This document shows, piece after piece, positions 44,663 to 54,079 of a stretch of DNA of 64,000 nucleotides. Each line of letters starts with the position of its first letter. The stretch's first letter is position 1. Under the pieces are notes generated by a model that saw only the letters and a program-made list of their open reading frames with translations, was not told the origin of the DNA and searched no databases. The translations under genes were made by a program, and so were the position numbers. This DNA is from a virus: the IMG/VR virus record IMGVR_UViG_3300032677_000023, positions 1-64,000 of that record. One strand, 5' to 3'.

Positions 44663-46309
44663 TTATGACATTGCTTCTTGCGCAATAAGATGCGCCGCAA
44701 CGTTTGTTGATGTTGAATTTGTAGAAACAGCAACAGTCAAAATATCTGGAGCATTACCTCTGATATTATTATAAAGAGCGAATAAGTTAGTCAAATCAAA
44801 AGTCTGTAGACCAGAACCACCAGCTGGTGCTGAAAATGCGTAAACAACTTCGCCAGTATTTGCGGTAACAGCATTAGCTGTATAATCTCTGGAAGATAGA
44901 GAATTGAAAGAACCTAATGTATTTATAGGAGTAAATGTAGCATTAGTTAGTGATACAGGATTTGTTGCAGTACTTACAATAAGTTCAATAATCGCAGAGG
45001 CGTCAGAAGAAACAACGAGCTGTTGTGGCAAAATTTGACCACGATTTACAAGACCAATTTGATAAGCGTATGCGCTATTTGGAGTAAATGTTCCGGTGCT
45101 GTTATTTGATAATGGAGAAGAATTAGAAACAATATCAGTAACGTAAATAGAATTAGCCGTATTGTTAGCGATACGTCCTACGAATGTATTGGAAGAAGAA
45201 CCAGTTCCTTGGAAAGAAACTGCTCTTCCGACAAACTGATTTGCAGTCCAAACAGAAGTTCCATTTACTGAAAAATATGTTGAATTAGCGCCAGATGTAA
45301 CAATGTTATTAGAAGAACTATTGCCACTAAATTCAACCTTACCCATCTGATTCATTTGTACGGAAACAACTGGATAACGTGTTGTATTGGCAGGAATATT
45401 TCTGCGATTTATACCAGGAGGCAAACCATAAGAATAAGTAAATCCGCGTTGGTCGTCTCTACGACCTTCAACCATAACTGATACGCCGAAGTGAACTAGT
45501 ACTGAATTTGCAGTTGTCGCTCCAATGTTACGTTGTTCATAACGAACTGGTAAGTTGCCTGTGCGCGACCATGGAAATTGTTGTGGCGTTCCACGGTAAG
45601 TAGAATTACCAGTACCAACTTCATGAAGAACATAAGGTTCGCCATTAAGCTGACAACCCCAACGAATAGCTCCGGCGCCATACCAAGCATATTCGATCCA
45701 AAGCATTTGAATTTTTGTCCAATCAATTAGTGTGGCGACTGGATCACCATACCAATTTTCGAATGAAAACTTAGTATCTACAGGAGCTGTTGACGTATAT
45801 GTGCCGTCATTGAAATTAACTGTACCTGCATCAGAACGAATAACACAATAAATTCCTGATGGATTATTGGCAGTTGCAACACCCTGTTCGAAAAATGCAC
45901 CGTTGCCGTCATCAAAAAAACCAACGCGCTGTACATTGTTTGAAGTTGGCGCGCCAAAATTCATAGCGGTTGCCATATACATAGTTTTGCCTGGCTGATA
46001 ACGCATGTAAGGACGAGACTGGCGGATAGTCAAATCACCTGCATTATTACCAACGAGCATTCTAACACCGCCCATACCAGCGAGATGCATAATATTTGCT
46101 GCTGATCCAGCAGAAGCGGTGTTGGCTGTTAGATTTTCCCAACGCATTGGCTGAGTACCGTATTCGAAATCAGCTTCATAAATATTTTGATGTAAAGAAA
46201 CTTTCATTCTGCCCACAACGTCGCGAACACGACTTGGCAAAAGAACTGACTCAGGACGAGTCGTCTTCATTGTGTAGTTGTTAGTACTTGCTGGATACGT
46301 AATTGACAT
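44663..46309 (-). CDS. virion structural protein within the head operon
   Basis: 548 residues, Ser/Thr/Asn-rich and beta-type; the first 320 residues are a distinct domain (RPESVLLPSRVRDVVGRMKVSLHQNIYEADFEYGTQPMRWE) and the rest are repetitive surface-like strands (FVGRIANNTANSIYVTDI). It stands between gp21 and the core genes where T4 has nothing, so an extra head component such as a decoration or head-fibre protein is suggested. No T4 counterpart. Confidence 0.65.
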   Translation of the reverse strand: MSITYPASTNNYTMKTTRPESVLLPSRVRDVVGRMKVSLHQNIYEADFEYGTQPMRWENLTANTASAGSAANIMHLAGMGGVRMLVGNNAGDLTIRQSRPYMRYQPGKTMYMATAMNFGAPTSNNVQRVGFFDDGNGAFFEQGVATANNPSGIYCVIRSDAGTVNFNDGTYTSTAPVDTKFSFENWYGDPVATLIDWTKIQMLWIEYAWYGAGAIRWGCQLNGEPYVLHEVGTGNSTYRGTPQQFPWSRTGNLPVRYEQRNIGATTANSVLVHFGVSVMVEGRRDDQRGFTYSYGLPPGINRRNIPANTTRYPVVSVQMNQMGKVEFSGNSSSNNIVTSGANSTYFSVNGTSVWTANQFVGRAVSFQGTGSSSNTFVGRIANNTANSIYVTDIVSNSSPLSNNSTGTFTPNSAYAYQIGLVNRGQILPQQLVVSSDASAIIELIVSTATNPVSLTNATFTPINTLGSFNSLSSRDYTANAVTANTGEVVYAFSAPAGGSGLQTFDLTNLFALYNNIRGNAPDILTVAVSTNSTSTNVAAHLIAQEAMS

Positions 46310-46323
46310 ATTTAATTATACCT

Positions 46324-47226
46324 TTAAATGTTTACAGCACCATCGGCGCTACGATTAGCATATTGATTGGGTACTGTGTTTGGATTATATGGAGTATCTG
46401 AAGGCGCATCTTCTTTAACCTTCTTTTTACCTTTTTTGGTTTTTCCATCTTCAAGCATAGGTTCAGCAAATTCTTCTTTAACGTCTTTATAAAGAATGTA
46501 ATCATGGATGCTACCAATTGAAGCCTTTGCCATTGCAACTTTTGCTTGAACCCAAGGTTCGATGTGCATACCTGATGGCATTTTTTTAAGAAGTTCTTCT
46601 GATTTAGCTACGATAGCTCTTAGTTCTGTTGTTACCATACTAATTTCTTCAGGAGTGTCGTCAACGTTTTTTGCTTCATCGATATCTTCTTTACGCATCA
46701 TAGAATACTTAGCTCCAAGGGCCATGCGGATGCGTTCTTCTTTAGATTTACCTGCGAACTTTGGATTTTTTGAATGAACAAAATCTTTAATTACTTCTCC
46801 TGTAGGAGTTTTTTTAGTAATTACTTCATCAAGTTTTTTACCACCTAGGATCAACTTTTTCTTTGTGGCCATACCACCACATTCACACTTTGCGCCTTCG
46901 TACATTTTTCCACAAGCTTCACATTCCATTTTTTTTGATTCATAAACTGATTCGTCTTTACCCTTTGAATGACCGAAGTTTTTCATTCTTTTGTCGTTCA
47001 TAGAGTATTTTGTAGAACCTTTATATACGTCGTCTCCATTACCAACACGATCGTCGTGTTTTTCAGTTTTGTGAGCTGCAACAAAATCCTGTTCGCTTTT
47101 TGGTTTTGGTTCGTAATCAACCCCAGGATCTTTACCTGTAGAACCTGCCTCTACAGAAGATTTTTTAACACCTTTGTAATCTTGTTTTCCCTTTGGGGCT
47201 AAATCTCTAAGAGGCTTCTTTTCCAT
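46324..47226 (-). CDS. prohead core-region protein with zinc ribbon (gp68 position)
   Basis: 300 residues, highly charged. Residues 100-118 hold CEACGKMYEGAKCECGG, a CxxC...CxC zinc ribbon. The C-terminal part contains GMHIEPWVQAKVAMAKASIGSIHDYI, a motif seen in T4-like head proteins. It occupies the place of gp68, a minor prohead core protein, but is twice its size; a core protein fused to a zinc module is the likely reading. Confidence 0.6.
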   Translation of the reverse strand: MEKKPLRDLAPKGKQDYKGVKKSSVEAGSTGKDPGVDYEPKPKSEQDFVAAHKTEKHDDRVGNGDDVYKGSTKYSMNDKRMKNFGHSKGKDESVYESKKMECEACGKMYEGAKCECGGMATKKKLILGGKKLDEVITKKTPTGEVIKDFVHSKNPKFAGKSKEERIRMALGAKYSMMRKEDIDEAKNVDDTPEEISMVTTELRAIVAKSEELLKKMPSGMHIEPWVQAKVAMAKASIGSIHDYILYKDVKEEFAEPMLEDGKTKKGKKKVKEDAPSDTPYNPNTVPNQYANRSADGAVNI

Positions 47227-47423
47227 TATTCTTCTTCCTCTGTGTTAATTTCCGAATTATCGTTCGAATAAATTTTTTGAGCTATATCAATTTTTTTATT
47301 TTGTACAGCTATTTGTATTCTATCTCTCATCAAATTACCGAAAGCGTCATTAAAATCAATTGGTCTTTGATCTAAAGAGCTAGTAATTAAATCTTCTAAA
47401 TTATATTTATTATCTTCAGTCAT
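47226..47423 (-). CDS. prohead core protein gp67-like
   Basis: 65 residues: LDQRPIDFNDAFGNLMRDRIQIAVQNKKIDIAQKIY followed by a very acidic tail (NSEINTEEEE). Size, acidity and position between the portal and gp68-like genes match gp67, an internal core protein cleaved during maturation. Confidence 0.7.
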   Translation of the reverse strand: MTEDNKYNLEDLITSSLDQRPIDFNDAFGNLMRDRIQIAVQNKKIDIAQKIYSNDNSEINTEEEE

Positions 47424-47439
47424 TTAATTATCATCCTTA

Positions 47440-49245
47440 TTATTGAACTTGCTGCTGTTGCTGATTTGAAGCAATTCCCATTTGTCTAATATAATCTCTG
47501 TTTTTAGCAACAACTTGAACAGCCGCTTTATATTTGGCTTCGTCCTGCATAGTACGATTGCCTTTCTTTTTCTTCATTTGATCAACTGTGACCATAGCCT
47601 GACGAATAGCTTCTCTTTTTTGAGCATCTTCGTCTTGAGGAGGCTGTTGACCTTCTTGTTGTTGAGGCTGTTGCATTGCAGCCGCTTGTTGTGCCGCCAT
47701 ATTTTGTTGCTGTTGTAATTGTATATTATTTTCTATCGCAGGATTAACCCAACGCGGATCGCCTGTTTGATTTTCAGCATTGATTTGAGCATCCATTTCC
47801 TCAATATCATCTTCTGACTGTTGAAGAACATTTTTACGAATCCATTCATGCGAATAATATTTACCAACCATATCCTGAAGGTTACGAGCAAGGTTAGCGC
47901 GACCTTCTTCGATTTCGTTATCTTTGAGTTCTGTGAAATAATTGTCTTTAGAATAATCAAATTTTATATCAGTAATAATTGATTCACAGTCTTCAATAGT
48001 CATTACGCCTTTGAGGACCAGCTGTTTTTCCAACATTTTAATGAATAATTGAGAAAATTTTGATCTTAAACGTATAACAAATCTAGCGAATTTTAATTCG
48101 TCTCTAGTAATTTCTGTTGCTCTACCAATAGAAAACAACGAATCTGAACTGAGTCTGCTTACTGGCACATTGAGCGTTTGATAAAATTTCTTTTGAAAAT
48201 ATAAAACGTCGTCCATTTGACCTAAAGTTTGACCGCCCGGAAGGGTAGTAACTTCCGTACCTCTTCCGCCTTCACGACGTGGAAGCCAATAATCTTCCAA
48301 CATAGTCATGAATTTGCGGTCGTCTCTTACTTCGCCTGATGAGGCGTCGTAAATTAATCTGTTTTTATGTTTAACCATAATGTCTCGAACGTATTGTTCG
48401 GCTTTCATTTTAGGTAAGTTACCTACGTCAATATACCAAATTCTGCGCTCCGGCGCGCGAGCTAAACGGTAAACGACCAAAGCGTCTTCAAGTGTTCTAA
48501 GTTGATTAAGAGCCTTAATCGCTTTGTGTAAATAAGAAAGAACTAAAGTGCCTTGATTATCTGTCAAACCAGAAGTGATATGTAAAATAGAATCTTTGGC
48601 AATTTTGAGACCAGTAGTAGCTGGCCCCGTAGTTTTATTTCCGTAACTGAAACCTTTATCGTTGAATACGTAATATTCATTGATCGTTTTAGGAATAACT
48701 GCATCTCCAGCGTTATCACCTCCCGCCATAATTTTCTTTTTTGATACTTCTCTTACTTTACGAATTTTACGTGGATCAATATAACGTACTTCTTTAATAC
48801 CGTCTTTTTGGTTCGCTTGATCAACTATAACGTGATAATATAGGCGACCATCAATATACCAACGGCGATAGATATCGTAAGCGTGTTTATTAAAGTCTAA
48901 AATTTTCAAACAATTATGAAATTCTTCTCTAATAACTTTTTTGATATTATCTGATATTTTAACGTTATCAAGATTAATGTCGACGATGGTTTGTTCATCT
49001 ATCGACATTGATTCGTTAACAATTTCATCAACCGCAGCATCACATTCTGGTTGTAAAGCCATTTCTCTATACTTTGTAACAAGTTCGGCTTCTGTTCTTA
49101 CCGTGCCGTCAAGGTCTACGTATGTACCGTAAGAACCACCAGCCGCTACAACAACAGCACCGTCGTCGCTATCTTTAGGAGCAAACGACGGTAATGTTTC
49201 CTGTGCTTGTTTACGTTTAAATTCAAACCCAAAAAGTTCTGCCAT
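47440..49245 (-). CDS. 20: portal vertex protein gp20
   Basis: 601 residues: EYVQLDLDG-type start region, KYREMALQPECDAAVDEIVNESM, FHNCLKILDFNKHAYDIYRRWYIDGRLYYH, RIWYIDVGNLPKMKAEQYVRDIM and VSRLSSDSLFSIGRATEITRDELKFARFV are all gp20 hallmarks. The C-terminal tail is Gln-rich (QQQQNMAAQQAAAMQQPQQQ). It forms the dodecameric DNA entry pore. Confidence 0.96.
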   Translation of the reverse strand: MAELFGFEFKRKQAQETLPSFAPKDSDDGAVVVAAGGSYGTYVDLDGTVRTEAELVTKYREMALQPECDAAVDEIVNESMSIDEQTIVDINLDNVKISDNIKKVIREEFHNCLKILDFNKHAYDIYRRWYIDGRLYYHVIVDQANQKDGIKEVRYIDPRKIRKVREVSKKKIMAGGDNAGDAVIPKTINEYYVFNDKGFSYGNKTTGPATTGLKIAKDSILHITSGLTDNQGTLVLSYLHKAIKALNQLRTLEDALVVYRLARAPERRIWYIDVGNLPKMKAEQYVRDIMVKHKNRLIYDASSGEVRDDRKFMTMLEDYWLPRREGGRGTEVTTLPGGQTLGQMDDVLYFQKKFYQTLNVPVSRLSSDSLFSIGRATEITRDELKFARFVIRLRSKFSQLFIKMLEKQLVLKGVMTIEDCESIITDIKFDYSKDNYFTELKDNEIEEGRANLARNLQDMVGKYYSHEWIRKNVLQQSEDDIEEMDAQINAENQTGDPRWVNPAIENNIQLQQQQNMAAQQAAAMQQPQQQEGQQPPQDEDAQKREAIRQAMVTVDQMKKKKGNRTMQDEAKYKAAVQVVAKNRDYIRQMGIASNQQQQQVQ

Positions 49246-49284
49246 GTTAAAATTTACCTTTCACAGTACTGTATATACTATATA

Positions 49285-49899
49285 TCAATTCGGTCCAAGA
49301 GGACCATCTGTAGTTGCAGCGCCTTCATAAGTATTTGTACCGCCAGCTTGTTTTGTAGAAGTTTCAACTGTTGGAAGCCAATAATCATAAGCGAAGGTAA
49401 CAGGAAAAGTTTCAATAGTATTTTGCGTATCCCAATCAAGAGCGATAGCGCCAATATTAGTTGGGAAAGCGCCGTACATTGTATATTCTCTGATCATTTC
49501 GCCTGTTTTGGCGTACTGAGCAATTTGAAGATCTGTCTTATAAAGTTCAGTATCAATCGCTGCGTCACGAACGTTTGATTCAAGACGATTTAAAGCGTTT
49601 GACCAAAGTTCAAACATTGAACGAACAGAAAAATCTTCATCGTTCATTACTGTTACATTCCAATCTGTAAAAGTGCGGTCTCCAGCCAATTTAATCTTGC
49701 GGCCGAAGTAACCTATGTCGAAAGAAGAAACTTGGGAAGGAGGAAGTTCGGCGGCACGAGCAACCAAAGTAAACTTTTGTACAGAAACGCTGTCTATACC
49801 AATACCCGCAGGAACTGATAGAGTGATGTTGAATAGTGATGGTCTGGCACCACCGTATACCAGACCATTTGTTTTGAATGTGTTAATATTAAAAGGCAT
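49285..49899 (-). CDS. 19: tail tube protein gp19
   Basis: 204 residues: RPSLFNITLSVPAG, FTLVARAAELPPSQVSSFDIGYFGRKIKLAGDRTFTDW and IREYTMYGAFPTNIGAIALDWDTQNTIETFPVTFAYDYW are the gp19 core. It lies between sheath and portal genes as in T4. Confidence 0.94.
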   Translation of the reverse strand: MPFNINTFKTNGLVYGGARPSLFNITLSVPAGIGIDSVSVQKFTLVARAAELPPSQVSSFDIGYFGRKIKLAGDRTFTDWNVTVMNDEDFSVRSMFELWSNALNRLESNVRDAAIDTELYKTDLQIAQYAKTGEMIREYTMYGAFPTNIGAIALDWDTQNTIETFPVTFAYDYWLPTVETSTKQAGGTNTYEGAATTDGPLGPN

Positions 49900-49932
49900 T
49901 TATATTACTCCCTTAGAGTTCTTATCTATTTA

Positions 49933-52269
49933 TTAGTAATTACCAACAATTTGCGAGAATTGAACTCCAGTAGCCACAGCCACAAAGTTCAACTGAATGA
50001 AGTTGATTGCTCTTGCTGGTTTAATATAAATGTCGCCAACAAACTGATTAGCATCAACGATTGCAGGAGTATTATTAGTTGAGTCACAAACAACGAGATA
50101 ATCAGTGATACCGCGCTGTCCTTGAACCGTTCTTAGATAAGGGTTAACAAGGTTTCTGAACTGAGCTTGTGTAAACGCATCGTTAAACTCGAATAGAGAA
50201 TACTTTGCAGCTATAGAAATAGCTCTTTCAAGAACAATAAACAATCTACGAACGTTAATACGATCAAACGCCGAAGGTTTAGTCTGATAAGTCTTATCGC
50301 CATAAAGAATAGTACCAGTTCCCTTAAGCGTAATAACCGGGTTAACGTTATTAGAATAAAGAACATCTCTACTTGCATGACCTGGATTATACGCAAGCTT
50401 AATTACGTTCTTGATTTGGCCTCTATTAAGACCAGCTGGTGACCACCAAGGAGCGTTGGTTTGATCTGTTCTGGCACATAGACCAGCAATATCCCCGTTT
50501 AATGGAATCCAACGATTGATGTCATTATACTTATCGTATTGATACTTATAACCGGAATCAATAACGGCATATGACGTTGAATGTAGATTATTTGCAACCC
50601 AATTAACGATAGATGTAGCTTCTTGATTGTAATTATTAAGCATCAAAGATTTATCTGGGCTGATGAAAGCAACACAATCCATTCTTTGAGTTGTAATGTT
50701 ATCAATAATATAATTTGCAAGCTGATAAGTTTGACCAGCCGCTCCCGCAGGATATCCTTGCATGATTAGATCGACTTGAATATTTTCTTTGTTCGCGAAA
50801 TAATTATAAGCTGTGCCAAGAATAGAAAGTGGAGCAGTAGTTTCTGAATAACCGTCAGCGCCTAGAGTTAATATATAGTCACCAGGGTTTAGATTAGTTG
50901 ATGAAGAAATATTCATAGCAGTTGCTGAAGCAGCTCCTGATCTATCGTTAGCCCACCAAATATACTTAGAATTTTTATTAATAACGTTTACATAATAATT
51001 AGTTGAACCATCTAAGTTAAGAGCGTCTGAAGCTCTGGAAACGTTCTTATATGTTTCTAGAATTGTACCAGGAGTTCCAGTGAACATTCCGTTATCATCA
51101 ACGACTACAACCGAAAGCTGATCTTGAGCGGCTGTATTTCCGTTGTTTTGAACCCACTGAGACTGTCCTGGTCCTGTACCAACAGCGTTATAAAATTCCC
51201 AATATCTCTGTACAGAAGTATTTGATGTATAAGCTGTGTGAAGTCTTAATGGAGCCTGAAAATTGAAAGTTATAGAAGAAGCGCTGCTATTAGTTACAAC
51301 ATTAGAAATATTAGTTATGTAAAGATATTGAAAACCAATAGAATTATTACCAACAACTATATTATCACCTACAGTGAAATCGTTATAAACTGCTGAAGCT
51401 GCAACATTTGTTTCTGTTACGAAACCTCCAGATCCTGGGGTCAATACTAGAGAAGCTGTGTTACTTCCGATACTTGTTGTAAATAGACCAGTATAAGAAT
51501 GACCCGTTGATGAATTTGCATAAGCAGAAGTTGTATTTGCGTAACCAGAAATAGCTATATTTGAAGAAAACGCTGTGGCCGAATCACAAACTGCAACTCT
51601 TAATGAGTTACCAATATTTCCTGGATATTTCGCAACATAAAGCACGTTTGAATCAAAATTATTTATTGAATTGGCGTAATAATGATCAGAATTTACGACA
51701 ATCTGATTAACAAGGTTGGCAACAACTGCTGAGTTAGAAGCCAAAGCAACTGCTGTATAAGCTGTACCTGGGTTTGCGAAATAAAGATTCAAAGGAGTGT
51801 TAGAAGTTGTTACGACCGAAGGAATACTAATAGCTGTAGAGTTAACAACTGTTATAGTAGTTGCCAAAGAACCGCTAACAATAGAACTATTGCTTGACTG
51901 AGCTACGTACATTCCATTTGTAAGCTGACTTGTATTACCAATGAAAGTGCTACTATTAGAACTAGAAACTGAATTAGAATAAAAAGAAAGAGCTGGTGTT
52001 GCGCCTGCAGTGTTTGCAGCGCGAGAAACGTAAAGCGAATTTCCGTAAGCTAAGAAGTTAGCAGCTGTGAAAAAAGTTTCCGCGTTAAGATTTGAAGGTT
52101 CGCCGAAATTCGAAACAAGATTTGGTTCTGAATCAACTAAAACTGCCTGGCCGACTGGACCCCAAGCAAAAACGCCGCCGATGGCGCCTGTTGAAGTGGA
52201 TACGGCAGGAACAATTGTAGTAAGATCAATTTCGGTAACATTTACACCTGGGCTAAGTTGAACTGGCAT
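49933..52269 (-). CDS. 18: tail sheath protein gp18
   Basis: 778 residues: SPGVNVTEIDLTTIVPAVSTSTGAIGGVFAWGP at the start, FISPDKSLMLNNYNQEATSIVNW, and C-terminal FDRINVRRLFIVLERAISIAAKYSLFEFND, TDYLVVCD and IKPARAINFIQLNFVAV match gp18. It is about 120 residues longer than T4 gp18 (659); the extra part is a Ser/Asn/Val-rich surface insert at roughly residues 100-400. Confidence 0.95.
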   Translation of the reverse strand: MPVQLSPGVNVTEIDLTTIVPAVSTSTGAIGGVFAWGPVGQAVLVDSEPNLVSNFGEPSNLNAETFFTAANFLAYGNSLYVSRAANTAGATPALSFYSNSVSSSNSSTFIGNTSQLTNGMYVAQSSNSSIVSGSLATTITVVNSTAISIPSVVTTSNTPLNLYFANPGTAYTAVALASNSAVVANLVNQIVVNSDHYYANSINNFDSNVLYVAKYPGNIGNSLRVAVCDSATAFSSNIAISGYANTTSAYANSSTGHSYTGLFTTSIGSNTASLVLTPGSGGFVTETNVAASAVYNDFTVGDNIVVGNNSIGFQYLYITNISNVVTNSSASSITFNFQAPLRLHTAYTSNTSVQRYWEFYNAVGTGPGQSQWVQNNGNTAAQDQLSVVVVDDNGMFTGTPGTILETYKNVSRASDALNLDGSTNYYVNVINKNSKYIWWANDRSGAASATAMNISSSTNLNPGDYILTLGADGYSETTAPLSILGTAYNYFANKENIQVDLIMQGYPAGAAGQTYQLANYIIDNITTQRMDCVAFISPDKSLMLNNYNQEATSIVNWVANNLHSTSYAVIDSGYKYQYDKYNDINRWIPLNGDIAGLCARTDQTNAPWWSPAGLNRGQIKNVIKLAYNPGHASRDVLYSNNVNPVITLKGTGTILYGDKTYQTKPSAFDRINVRRLFIVLERAISIAAKYSLFEFNDAFTQAQFRNLVNPYLRTVQGQRGITDYLVVCDSTNNTPAIVDANQFVGDIYIKPARAINFIQLNFVAVATGVQFSQIVGNY

Positions 52270-52318
52270 TTTTAAGGTCTCCTTTATGGGATTCTATGGT
52301 ATAATTTATTTTTATTTA

Positions 52319-53482
52319 TTAAAAATCTTGATTTACGTTCCACATCCAACTATCGGGCACAAACTTTTCAATCGTTTCGTCGTATTCATCCCTACCATCA
52401 AAAACAAAACCAAATGGTGACATATCTTGTTCTAAATCTTCTTCCGTCTTTTCTCTTAAAGACATCAGAGTATTTATGTTAGTATAATCTTTGAAATATT
52501 GTTGTTCTGACAACCAAGAAAACAAAACCAAACACATTACCAAATCATCGTGACATCCTGGTTCTGCTTCGTAACTTGTACCTTTTTTAGAAAACGTGGC
52601 TAATTCAGCGATTGTATGAAAATCGTTAATTATAAGTTGATTTTGTTCAACAAGAAGTTTTAAAATAGAACAACCTATAGATTTAACAATTTTGGTAGTC
52701 CTAATACCCTTGTCAACGCCTTTTCCGCCAAATCCGGAGGTGATTCTTTTACCCGATCTACCAGCGTTTTCTGTGAATAGAACATTATCATAACTGAAAT
52801 CGTAATGTAGCGTGTGAGAAACTTGTTCTCCAATATCATTAACTTCAACAAGAACAGAAGCGTTGTTATATGCTTTAGCTACTCTATGAATAACTTCAGC
52901 GTAATCTACTGGAGTTACGGCATTATTTCTATATAAAGCTGCTTGTTGATAAGGCATCTTTGTAACATCAATTAATTGGAAAGCCGAATAATCTAATCCT
53001 TTACCTCTAGAAACGTCGCAAATCATCAGATACATATGATCTTTTTCTGGCGCGAAATATTGAATAAGACCTTCTTTTTCAACTATAGGGGCTCTTGGTA
53101 CTAATTCTTTTAATTTCCAACCGGCAATAAGAGTTCCGGAAGAGCCAAGAAATTCACAATTGTGACTAATAAATTCGTTTGAAATATATGCATTGTTTTT
53201 TGAAACGTTAACTGGATCGTAAACAATTTGCGGTTGTAATTTTTTTATAGAAATTATTGGTTCGCCGCAAACTTTGTCATTAATTTTTAAATTAGAAACA
53301 AATTCAAAATTATTTTCAGAAATCATAATTTTATGATCTGATGAACATCCCAATAATTTTCCGGAAGCCAAAGTTAATTCTAATATATTTTCTTTAAAAA
53401 CTGATCTGATACCATCAAAATCGGACCAACCGTCTTTAGTTAAAATTTCGAATTTACTATTTGGTCGAAAAGATGTTTCCAT
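52319..53482 (-). CDS. 17: terminase large subunit, C half, preceded by C-terminal split-intein piece
   Basis: Residues 1-108 are an intein C piece: FEILTKDGWSDFDGI, LTLASGKLLGCSSDHKIMI (block B with His), VYDPVNVSKNNAYISNEFISHN ending in the HN splice motif. Residue 109 is the +1 Cys (CEFLGSSGTLIAGWK) of the C-extein, 279 residues with the RNase H-like nuclease domain (ICDVSRGKGLDYSAFQLI, VEVNDIG, CHDDLVMCLVLF). The piece must join the protein from 54080-54967 by protein trans-splicing to give gp17. The 5' end overlaps the endonuclease gene upstream. Confidence 0.9.
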   Translation of the reverse strand: METSFRPNSKFEILTKDGWSDFDGIRSVFKENILELTLASGKLLGCSSDHKIMISENNFEFVSNLKINDKVCGEPIISIKKLQPQIVYDPVNVSKNNAYISNEFISHNCEFLGSSGTLIAGWKLKELVPRAPIVEKEGLIQYFAPEKDHMYLMICDVSRGKGLDYSAFQLIDVTKMPYQQAALYRNNAVTPVDYAEVIHRVAKAYNNASVLVEVNDIGEQVSHTLHYDFSYDNVLFTENAGRSGKRITSGFGGKGVDKGIRTTKIVKSIGCSILKLLVEQNQLIINDFHTIAELATFSKKGTSYEAEPGCHDDLVMCLVLFSWLSEQQYFKDYTNINTLMSLREKTEEDLEQDMSPFGFVFDGRDEYDETIEKFVPDSWMWNVNQDF

Positions 53483-54036
53483 ACTATTGTTTTTCCTGAT
53501 ATTATTTTTAAAATATTTGTATTAGTCATACCAAACAATTTGGCGTTTTCATTTGCAAATTTTCTCTCATGTGAAAGATATTTTCCATTTTTTTGTTTTA
53601 ATTGTGATTCTACCGGTGTATTAATAAATTTTTCTAATAATAATTTAATATTTTTTTCTTCGAATTTTTTAGAATGAACTTTTCCTTTTCTTTTTTCCGA
53701 CCATATTTTTTTCTGTTTTTCTGAATGAATTTTTTTACCTTTATTCCAAGGAATATATCCTTTTTTATTTCCACCAATGCCCGGTCTTTTTTTACCCTTT
53801 TGTATATCAGAAATGTATTCTGGAGACAATTTCATTCTTTTTGCAATACAAACACAAGCTCCCCAATCGCCTTGTGAATAATGTATATCATAATGTTCTT
53901 CAATAGTTAGTAATGATAAATTTGAAATTTCATTATTTTTATGGTTTCCGTCTTTATGGTGTATTTCATAAGAACGACCGTTTTTGTCTTTTGGTATAGG
54001 ACCGTAATGATTTTTCCATATTTTTCTATAATTCAT
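53440..54036 (-). CDS. HNH homing endonuclease inserted in the fractured gp17 gene
   Basis: 198 residues: WKNHYGPIPKDKNGRSYEIHHKDGNHKNNEISNLSLLTIEEHYDIHY is an HNH motif; repeats of GKKRPGIGG, GKKIHSEKQKKIWSEKRKGKVHSKK and the late NAKLFGMTNTNILKIISGKT are NUMOD/IENR-type DNA-binding modules. It has its own late promoter (54060-54067) and lies exactly between the two intein pieces, so the split site was probably made by or for this gene. Its 3' end overlaps the intein C piece by 43 bases. Confidence 0.85.
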   Translation of the reverse strand: MNYRKIWKNHYGPIPKDKNGRSYEIHHKDGNHKNNEISNLSLLTIEEHYDIHYSQGDWGACVCIAKRMKLSPEYISDIQKGKKRPGIGGNKKGYIPWNKGKKIHSEKQKKIWSEKRKGKVHSKKFEEKNIKLLLEKFINTPVESQLKQKNGKYLSHERKFANENAKLFGMTNTNILKIISGKTIVWKHLFDQIVNSKF

Positions 54037-54059
54037 AAATAAAATCTCTTAATTTTATA

Positions 54060-54067
54060 TATTTATA
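54060..54067 (-). promoter_or_regulatory. T4-type late promoter (TATAAATA) between the gp17 halves
   Basis: Exact octamer 24 bases upstream of the inserted HNH gene; it would also transcribe the gp17 C half. Confidence 0.65.
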
Positions 54068-54079
54068 AAACCAAAAAAC